Origin: Clostridiales bacterium
Lineage (GTDB): Bacteria > Bacillota > Clostridia > Christensenellales > CAG-138
NCBI GenBank assembly: GCA_003486785.1
Contig: DNFZ01000032.1
Location: forward strand, 1-7,276
Length of the DNA stretch: 7,276 nt
Direction: 5' to 3'
Below, in pieces: positions 1-4,347 of the stretch (positions are counted from its first letter, which is position 1; the number at the start of each line of letters is the position of its first letter). The translations under genes were made by a program, and so were the position numbers. The notes below the pieces were generated by a model. The model was not told where the DNA came from. It worked only from the letters and a program-made list of their open reading frames with translations, and ran no database searches.

Positions 1-704
1 TTCTCGACTGCAATGGCGGCGACCACGGCTATGCGTTCGCCACGAACTTCAACCCGGAGATCAACCTCCGCGAAGTGTCCGCTCCCGGCAGCTACTGGGA
101 AAACGGCAAGTGGGTCGAAATCCCCGCGATGAGCATCAAGCGCGAATATGATTTCCCCCAGGTCGGCAAGAAGGACATGTATCTGCTGCACCACGAGGAG
201 ATCGAGGCGCTGGGCAAGCATTTCCCAGAGATCAAGCGGATTCGCTTCTTCATGACGTTCGGACAGAGCTATCTGACCCACATGAAGTGTCTGGAGAACG
301 TCGGCATGCTTTCCACCACGCCGATCGACTTTCAGGGAACGCAGATCGTGCCGATTCAGTTCCTCAAGGCGCTGCTGCCGGATCCCGCTTCGCTGGGCCC
401 GCGCACAAAGGGCAAGACGAACATCGGCTGCGTAATCTCGGGCGTGAAAGACGGAAAGCCCAAGACGATCTTCATCTACAACGTCTGCGACCACGAGGAA
501 TGCTATCGTGAGCTCGGCAGCCAGGCCATCAGCTATACCACGGGCGTGCCCGCGATGATCGGCACAGCGCTCCTGCTCGACGGCAGCTGGCGCAAGCCCG
601 GCGTTTTTACGACGGACGAGTTTGATCCCGATCCCTTCATGGACATGCTAAACATTTGGGGCCTGCCGTGGGTGGTCGTCGAAAATCCCGAAACGGTGGA
701 GTAG
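1..704 (+). CDS. Carboxynorspermidine/carboxyspermidine synthase (saccharopine dehydrogenase family), 3' part
   Basis: This is the C-terminal 233 residues of a cytoplasmic NAD(P)H-dependent dehydrogenase of the saccharopine dehydrogenase family. The first complete codon is at position 3 and the stop TAG is at 702-704. The frame is open to the window edge, so the gene begins upstream. Family members are about 400 residues, so the missing part is the N-terminal Rossmann nucleotide-binding half. The fragment matches the carboxynorspermidine synthase branch as I know it: NPEINLREVSAPG near its start, a FFMTFGQSYLTHMKCLENVGML stretch around positions 255-309, CDHEECYRELGSQAISYTTG around 487-543, and a C-terminal GLPWVVVENPE. 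In this branch the enzyme condenses aspartate semialdehyde with a diamine to give the carboxylated polyamine. Because aguA and aguB follow, putrescine is the likelier diamine, giving carboxyspermidine; this is inference. The internal GTG at 75 is not a real start. nspC begins 5 nt after the stop. Confidence 0.9.
   Translation, partial: LDCNGGDHGYAFATNFNPEINLREVSAPGSYWENGKWVEIPAMSIKREYDFPQVGKKDMYLLHHEEIEALGKHFPEIKRIRFFMTFGQSYLTHMKCLENVGMLSTTPIDFQGTQIVPIQFLKALLPDPASLGPRTKGKTNIGCVISGVKDGKPKTIFIYNVCDHEECYRELGSQAISYTTGVPAMIGTALLLDGSWRKPGVFTTDEFDPDPFMDMLNIWGLPWVVVENPETVE
698..701 (+). promoter_or_regulatory. Ribosome binding site for nspC
   Basis: GGAG lies 8 nt before a GTG codon at 710, inside the last codons of the preceding gene. 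It supports the GTG as the real start of nspC and suggests translational coupling, since ribosomes stop at 702-704 right beside it. Confidence 0.6.
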
Positions 705-709
705 ATTAA

Positions 710-1840
710 GTGAAGAGAAACGAATTGCCCACGCCGTGCTTCGTCGTCAGCGAATCGGCGCTGCGGCAAAACCTGGAGATTCTCGCGGGCGTGCAGAAGC
801 GCACGGGCGCAAAGATTCTGCTTGCGCAGAAGGCGTTTTCGATGCACCGCGTGTATCCGCTGATAGCGGAATATCTTTCCGGCGCGTGCGCGAGCGGGCT
901 TTTTGAAGCGCGCCTTGCGCATGAAGAAATGGGCGGCGAGAACCACGTGTTTTCGCCCGCCTATACGCAAGAGGAGATGCAGGAGCTTGTCACCATCTGC
1001 GACCACATCGTGTTCAACTCCTTTTCGCAGCTGGAGCAGCACCGCGCGGCTTGCCTAGCGGCTGACGTGAGTGTTGGCATTCGCGTTAACCCGGAGTGCA
1101 GCACGCAGGCGGGCCACGCGATCTATGACCCCTGCGCGCCGTTTTCGCGCCTTGGCGTCACGCACGCAAACTTTCGCGCCGACCTGCTGGACGGCGTGGA
1201 GGGCTTGCACTTCCACACGCTCTGCGAGCAGGATAGCTCTGATCTCGTACAGACGTTTGAAGCGTTTGAGCGGGACTTCAGCGCGTTTCTGCCGCAGATG
1301 AAGTGGCTCAACCTCGGCGGCGGGCACCACATCACGCGATCGGATTATGACATCTACGCGCTGGACGAGCTAATCTACTACATCCGTGCGAAATATCCGA
1401 ACCTGACGATCTATCTTGAGCCGGGCGAAGCGATTGCGCTCAACGCCGGCTGGCTGGATACCACCGTGCTGGACATTGTGGAAAACGGCATGCCGATCTT
1501 GATTCTCGATGCCTCCGCCGCCTGCCACATGCCGGACGTGCTGGAGATGCCGTATCGTCCGCCGCTTGAACACGCGGGCGAGCCGAACGAAAAGGCGGTT
1601 ACCTGCCGCCTTGCCGCGCGGACTTGTCTTGCGGGGGATGTCATCGGCGACTACAGCTTTGATCATATGCCAAAGATCGGTGAACGGCTGACATTTGGCG
1701 ACATGGCGATCTACAGCATGGTCAAAACCAACACCTTCAACGGCATGACGCTGCCCGCCATCGCGCTGATGCACGAAGACGGGGATTGCGAGCTCGTCAA
1801 AACGTTTGGTTATGAAGACTTTAAAGGAAGATTGTCCTGA
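710..1840 (+). CDS. nspC: Carboxynorspermidine (carboxyspermidine) decarboxylase
   Basis: This is a pyridoxal-phosphate decarboxylase of the alanine racemase-fold (fold III) group that removes CO2 from carboxynorspermidine or carboxyspermidine, the last step to the polyamine. The product is 376 residues, the usual length for the family. Visible landmarks are PTPCFV at 7-12; LLAQKAFS with the Schiff-base lysine K41; IRVNPEC at 124-130; GLHFHT at 165-170; the phosphate-binding glycine loop GGGHH at 203-207; LEPGE at 236-240; the cysteine motif CLAGD at 306-310, corresponding to the catalytic cysteine donated across the dimer; and the C-terminal YSMVKTNTFNG at 335-345. The start is GTG, supported by a GGAG site 8 nt upstream. 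The gene sits 5 nt behind its partner synthase, the usual pairing. Substrate is not fixed by sequence; with aguAB in the same operon, carboxyspermidine made from putrescine is the better guess. Confidence 0.95.
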   Translation: MKRNELPTPCFVVSESALRQNLEILAGVQKRTGAKILLAQKAFSMHRVYPLIAEYLSGACASGLFEARLAHEEMGGENHVFSPAYTQEEMQELVTICDHIVFNSFSQLEQHRAACLAADVSVGIRVNPECSTQAGHAIYDPCAPFSRLGVTHANFRADLLDGVEGLHFHTLCEQDSSDLVQTFEAFERDFSAFLPQMKWLNLGGGHHITRSDYDIYALDELIYYIRAKYPNLTIYLEPGEAIALNAGWLDTTVLDIVENGMPILILDASAACHMPDVLEMPYRPPLEHAGEPNEKAVTCRLAARTCLAGDVIGDYSFDHMPKIGERLTFGDMAIYSMVKTNTFNGMTLPAIALMHEDGDCELVKTFGYEDFKGRLS

Positions 1841-1866
1841 TCGACTTCAAGCTTTGTTTGCCAAAT

Positions 1867-3054
1867 ATGAAGACTGAAAAGAAAGACTTTCTTAATATGT
1901 TAGATACGCTTCCAGCGCAAGATGGATTCTATATGCCCGCCGAGTTTACGCCGCAAGACGGCGTACTGCTCGTTTGGCCTGTGCGCCCGGGCAGCTGGGG
2001 CAAAGACCCGGCGGCGGCGCAGCGCGCGTTTTGCGACATCATGCGGGAAGCCGCAAAAAGCGAACGCGTCTATCTACTCGCGGACAGCGCGCATCTAGCC
2101 GAAGCACGCGCGCAGGCGGGCGCGTTTGCGACCGTATTCGAAATAAACACCGACGACGCGTGGGCGCGGGACATCGGCCCGACGTTTGTGACCAACGGAA
2201 GCGAAGTGCGCGGCATCAGCTGGCGTTTCAACGCGTGGGGCGGCTCGGTCGACGGTCTCTACGAAGAGTACGCAAACGACGACGCGGCGGCGGAGGCGTT
2301 TTGCAGCGCAATCAACGCCGACTGCTACGACGCGGGCGACTTCGTTCTGGAGGGCGGCTCCATCTGTTCCGACGGGGAAGGCACGCTGCTTGTTACAGAA
2401 GCTTGCCTGCTCAGCGCAGGCAGAAATCCGCATCTCAACAAAGCGCGGATCGAGCAGAAGCTGAAAGATTATCTCGGCGTTCAAAAAATCCTCTGGTTGC
2501 CGCGCGGCATCTACAACGACGAGACCAACGAGCACGTGGACAACGTCTGCGCGTTCATCCGCCCCGGCGAGGTCGTGCTTGCGTGGACGGACGACGAACA
2601 TGACCCGCAATATGCGCTCAGCCGCACGGATTATGACTATCTCTCGCAGGAGATCGACGCACGCGGGCGTAAGCTCACGATCCACAAGCTCCCGATTCCC
2701 GACTATCCCGTGTGCGTGACAGAAAGCGACATGGCAAACTATGTCTTCGAGCCGGGCGAGGATGCACGGCAGGCGGGGGATCGACTCGCCGCGAGCTATG
2801 TGAATTTTTACTATACCAACGATGCGATTCTCCTGCCGCAGTTCGGCGGTGAGAACGCGAGTTCCGACGCGCGCGCCGCGGAGTTGATGCGCGCGCTGTG
2901 TCCGGAGCGCAGGATCGTACCCATCTCTTCGCGGGAGATTTTGCTCGGCGGCGGCAACATCCACTGCGTGACGCAACAGATTCCAAAAAACGTGATCAAA
3001 TATGAGAAACGTTTTCATCGTATGATAGAGTTTCTAAAGGGGGTATTCCGATGA
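1867..3054 (+). CDS. aguA: Agmatine deiminase (agmatine iminohydrolase)
   Basis: This hydrolyses agmatine to N-carbamoylputrescine and ammonia (EC 3.5.3.12), a cytoplasmic enzyme of the guanidine-modifying (pentein) superfamily. Numbered from the ATG at 1867 (395 residues), landmarks are MPAEF near 23-27; WARDIGPTF at 99-107 with D102; LEGGS at 161-165 with E162; LPRGIYNDETNEHVDN with the catalytic pair H223 and D225; LAWTDDEHDPQY around 238-249; RLAASYVNFY; and GGGNIHCVTQQ with the catalytic cysteine C367. All catalytic residues are present. The start is uncertain: ATG 1867 and TTG 1858 lack a Shine-Dalgarno site, and ATG 1897 has only a weak purine stretch. A good AAGGAAG at 1824-1830 points instead at a CTG at 1837; an in-frame stop at 1822-1824 limits any extension. 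The stop overlaps the aguB start by 4 nt. The position that is usually histidine in EGGSIH is cysteine here (C167). Confidence 0.95.
   Translation: MKTEKKDFLNMLDTLPAQDGFYMPAEFTPQDGVLLVWPVRPGSWGKDPAAAQRAFCDIMREAAKSERVYLLADSAHLAEARAQAGAFATVFEINTDDAWARDIGPTFVTNGSEVRGISWRFNAWGGSVDGLYEEYANDDAAAEAFCSAINADCYDAGDFVLEGGSICSDGEGTLLVTEACLLSAGRNPHLNKARIEQKLKDYLGVQKILWLPRGIYNDETNEHVDNVCAFIRPGEVVLAWTDDEHDPQYALSRTDYDYLSQEIDARGRKLTIHKLPIPDYPVCVTESDMANYVFEPGEDARQAGDRLAASYVNFYYTNDAILLPQFGGENASSDARAAELMRALCPERRIVPISSREILLGGGNIHCVTQQIPKNVIKYEKRFHRMIEFLKGVFR
3036..3043 (+). promoter_or_regulatory. Ribosome binding site for aguB
   Basis: AAAGGGGG lies 7 nt before the ATG at 3051, inside the end of aguA. With the ATGA overlap at 3051-3054 it marks a translationally coupled junction and selects the ATG at 3051 over the one at 3057. 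Confidence 0.75.
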
Positions 3055-3926
3055 GCATGACAAGAGTTGCGGCGATTCAAATGAAGATGTCGGCGCTTCC
3101 CGCAGACAATATTGCGCGCGCCGAAGCGCTCGTGCGCGAGGCGGCAAAGCAGGGCGCGCAGATCGTGCTGCTGCCGGAGCTGTTTGAGCGGCCGTATTTC
3201 TGCCAGGAGCGCAGGTATGACTTTCTCGACTACGCGCAGCCCGTTTCGGAAAATCCGGCTGTCGCGCGGTTTCGCGAAGTCGCAAAAGAGCTCTCACTCG
3301 TAATCCCCGTGAGCTTCTACGAGCGCGACGGCAACTGCTCCTACAACTCCGTCGCGATGATCGACGCGGACGGAACGCTGCTTGGCGTCTATCGCAAGAC
3401 GCACATCCCCGACGACCATTATTATCAGGAGAAGTTCTATTTTTCGCCCGGCAACACGGGCTTTCGCGTGTTTGAAACGCGCTACGGCCGTGTCGGCGTC
3501 GGCATCTGCTGGGATCAGTGGTTCCCGGAGGCTGCGCGGGCGATGGCACTGCTCGGTGCGGACATCATCCTGTATCCGACCGCCATCGGTTCCGAGCCGA
3601 TCTTGACCACCGACAGCATGCCGCACTGGCGCAGGACGATGCAGGGGCATGCCGCCGCCAATATTCTCCCCGTCGCCGCCGCAAACCGCGTGGGCGAAGA
3701 GCGGGTTCTGCCCACGGCAGAAAACGGCGGGCAAAACAGCGCGCTGGTGTTCTACGGCTCTTCGTTTCTCACCGACGAGACGGGCGAGATCAAAGCGAGT
3801 GCGGGTCGCGAAGGTGAATGCGTGCTGACGGCTCAATATGACTTTACGCGCATCCGGCAGGAGCGGCGCAACTGGGGTGTTTTCCGCGATCGCAGGCCTG
3901 CGTGTTACGCTGAGCTGACGCGCTGA
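3051..3926 (+). CDS. aguB: N-carbamoylputrescine amidase
   Basis: This converts N-carbamoylputrescine to putrescine, CO2 and ammonia (EC 3.5.1.53), completing the agmatine-to-putrescine route begun by AguA. The 291-residue product is a single-domain nitrilase-superfamily (carbon-nitrogen hydrolase) protein of the expected length. The Glu-Lys-Cys triad is visible: E43 in LLPELFERPYFCQER, K116 in YRKTHIPDDHYYQEK, and C153 in GVGICWDQWFPEAARA. The runs ADIILYPTAIGSEP, HWRRTMQGHAAAN and NWGVFRDRRP are typical of the AguB branch rather than of general nitrilases or beta-ureidopropionases. It shares ATGA with the aguA stop and has a strong Shine-Dalgarno site, so the two are co-translated. No convincing terminator follows directly; the first good hairpin with a T run is about 130 nt downstream, past a promoter. 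I see nothing broken or unusual in it. Confidence 0.96.
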   Translation: MSMTRVAAIQMKMSALPADNIARAEALVREAAKQGAQIVLLPELFERPYFCQERRYDFLDYAQPVSENPAVARFREVAKELSLVIPVSFYERDGNCSYNSVAMIDADGTLLGVYRKTHIPDDHYYQEKFYFSPGNTGFRVFETRYGRVGVGICWDQWFPEAARAMALLGADIILYPTAIGSEPILTTDSMPHWRRTMQGHAAANILPVAAANRVGEERVLPTAENGGQNSALVFYGSSFLTDETGEIKASAGREGECVLTAQYDFTRIRQERRNWGVFRDRRPACYAELTR

Positions 3927-4013
3927 ATCCAGCAGGCTGACCGGCGGATTTGTACCAAGCAAATAAAGCATAAAAACCAGTAATTTTTTGGCGCGAAAAA
4001 TATATTATTTAGA
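3927..4013. other. Intergenic stretch with no gene, turning AT-rich
   Basis: No coding potential is visible here. The first 35 nt are GC-rich like the operon and hold only a 4-bp hairpin (GCTG 3922-3925 with CAGC 3930-3933) that lacks a T run, so it is a poor terminator. From about 3960 the composition becomes strongly AT-rich. An imperfect palindrome, AT6 then GGCGCG then A5T (3983-4001), lies about 13 nt upstream of the -35 element of the next promoter; it could be an operator or simply AT-rich promoter DNA. Confidence 0.5.
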
Positions 4014-4041
4014 TTGCAAATCCAACAACAGGTGGTATAAT
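4014..4041 (+). promoter_or_regulatory. Housekeeping-type extended -10 promoter for gltB
   Basis: A perfect TATAAT at 4036-4041 is preceded by TG at 4033-4034, giving a full extended -10 (TGGTATAAT). A TTGCAA at 4014-4019 matches the -35 consensus at four of six positions, with a 16-nt spacer. Transcription is predicted to start at A4047 or A4048. The -35 is overlapped by a short inverted repeat, GATT-GCA-AATC (4012-4022). This is the best promoter-like sequence I see in the window and explains how gltB could be expressed independently of the polyamine operon. Confidence 0.7.
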
Positions 4042-4052
4042 ATATAAAACTT

Positions 4053-4084
4053 TGCAAGATGGATGATCACATCTTGCACTTTTT
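4053..4084 (+). terminator. Perfect 9-bp hairpin with T run close behind the promoter
   Basis: TGCAAGATG (4053-4061) pairs perfectly with CATCTTGCA (4070-4078) around an 8-nt loop and is followed by CTTTTT ending at 4084. It has the form of an intrinsic terminator, though the stem is only moderately GC-rich. It may end read-through transcription from the polyamine operon. Because it starts about 5 nt after the predicted transcription start of gltB, it could also end or protect short transcripts from that promoter. Confidence 0.6.
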
Positions 4085-4097
4085 AACAGGAACAATG

Positions 4098-4159
4098 GCG
4101 TTCCGGAGCCCGCAACTTCCATACAAGCGGAAAGGTGCGGATATTCCGGACGCTATTTT
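4098..4159 (+). promoter_or_regulatory. Long imperfect hairpin with TATTTTT, second terminator-like element
   Basis: The outer stem pairs GCG-T-TCCGGA (4098-4107, one bulged T) with TCCGGACGC (4145-4153). Inside it, CCGCA (4110-4114) pairs with TGCGG (4136-4140), and CTTCC pairs with GGAAAG with one bulge around an 8-nt loop. TATTTTT follows at once (4154 has C-G-C-T leading into T5 at 4155-4159 with one A). The three nested helices on one axis are unlikely to be chance, but whether it stops transcription is not shown by sequence. Confidence 0.45.
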
Positions 4160-4169
4160 TCGACCACAG

Positions 4170-4240
4170 CTGCGTTGAAGAATCCCGACGCAGGAAAAGC
4201 TGCAAAAAATGCAGCGCATGCAAGAGACGAGCAGTTTTTT
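4170..4240 (+). promoter_or_regulatory. Alternative stems, terminator-like and competing
   Basis: CTGCGT (4170-4175) pairs with ACGCAG (4188-4193). Next to it GCTGCA (4199-4204) forms a perfect 6-bp hairpin with TGCAGC (4210-4215) around A5. The same left arm can instead form a 9-bp helix: AAAAGCTGC (4195-4203) with GCAGTTTTT (4231-4239), with one G-U pair, whose right arm runs into the T6 at 4235-4240. The two pairings use the same bases and cannot coexist, the arrangement expected of an antiterminator and terminator pair. The terminator-form helix is AU-rich at its base, so it would be weak. Confidence 0.4.
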
Positions 4241-4299
4241 AAACGGGCGCAAACAACGACACGCCGGAGCGAAGCGGTCAAAAATACACAGGGGAGAAA

Positions 4300-4335
4300 C
4301 GGATTGGGTAACGGTTCCGATGAACCGAAAATCCG
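4300..4335 (+). promoter_or_regulatory. Nested hairpin just before the gltB ribosome binding site
   Basis: An outer stem CGGATT (4300-4305) with AATCCG (4330-4335) encloses an inner stem CGGTTC (4312-4317) with GAACCG (4322-4327) closed by a CGAT tetraloop. Both are perfect 6-bp helices. It ends 2 nt before the AGGG of the ribosome binding site, so it could affect 30S access without hiding the site itself. There is no T run, so it is not a terminator. Confidence 0.5.
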
Positions 4336-4337
4336 GC

Positions 4338-4341
4338 AGGG
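4338..4341 (+). promoter_or_regulatory. Ribosome binding site for gltB
   Basis: AGGG lies 6 nt before the ATG at 4348. An in-frame TGA at 4342-4344 directly precedes that ATG, so 4348 is the earliest possible start, and it is the one with a proper Shine-Dalgarno site. Confidence 0.65.
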
Positions 4342-4347
4342 TGACAC

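Larger units (their letters stand above)
4048..4347 (+). promoter_or_regulatory. Long structured 5' leader of gltB, candidate attenuator
   Basis: About 300 nt separate the predicted transcription start from the gltB ATG, and no convincing gene fills it. The stretch holds at least five inverted repeats, listed separately, of which three are followed by T runs (4080-4084, 4155-4159, 4235-4240). A Met codon at 4209 opens a 62-codon frame that runs into gltB out of frame, but it lacks a Shine-Dalgarno site and its composition is not protein-like. I do not see a T-box sequence (AGGGTGGNACCGCG), a TPP, SAM or FMN riboswitch core, or the paired A-and-G hexaloops of ANTAR targets. Function as an attenuating leader is inference from structure and position. 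Confidence 0.45.

Noticed and set aside
75..704. GTG at 75 as the start of the first gene
   Set aside because: The same frame is open and conserved upstream to the window edge, and a protein starting there would lack half the family domain.
2095..3018. 307-codon open frame on the minus strand opposite aguA
   Set aside because: It is the shadow of a conserved enzyme gene with all catalytic residues in the + strand frame, and its own translation has no recognisable domain.
3922..3940. Intrinsic terminator directly after aguB
   Set aside because: Only 4-bp stems (GCTG/CAGC) are available and no T run follows; the T6 at 3984-3989 is not preceded by a GC-rich stem.
4048..4347. T-box leader or ANTAR-target RNA
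   Set aside because: The T-box sequence AGGGTGGNACCGCG is absent, and none of the hairpin loops I can draw is a hexaloop with A at position 1 and G at position 4.
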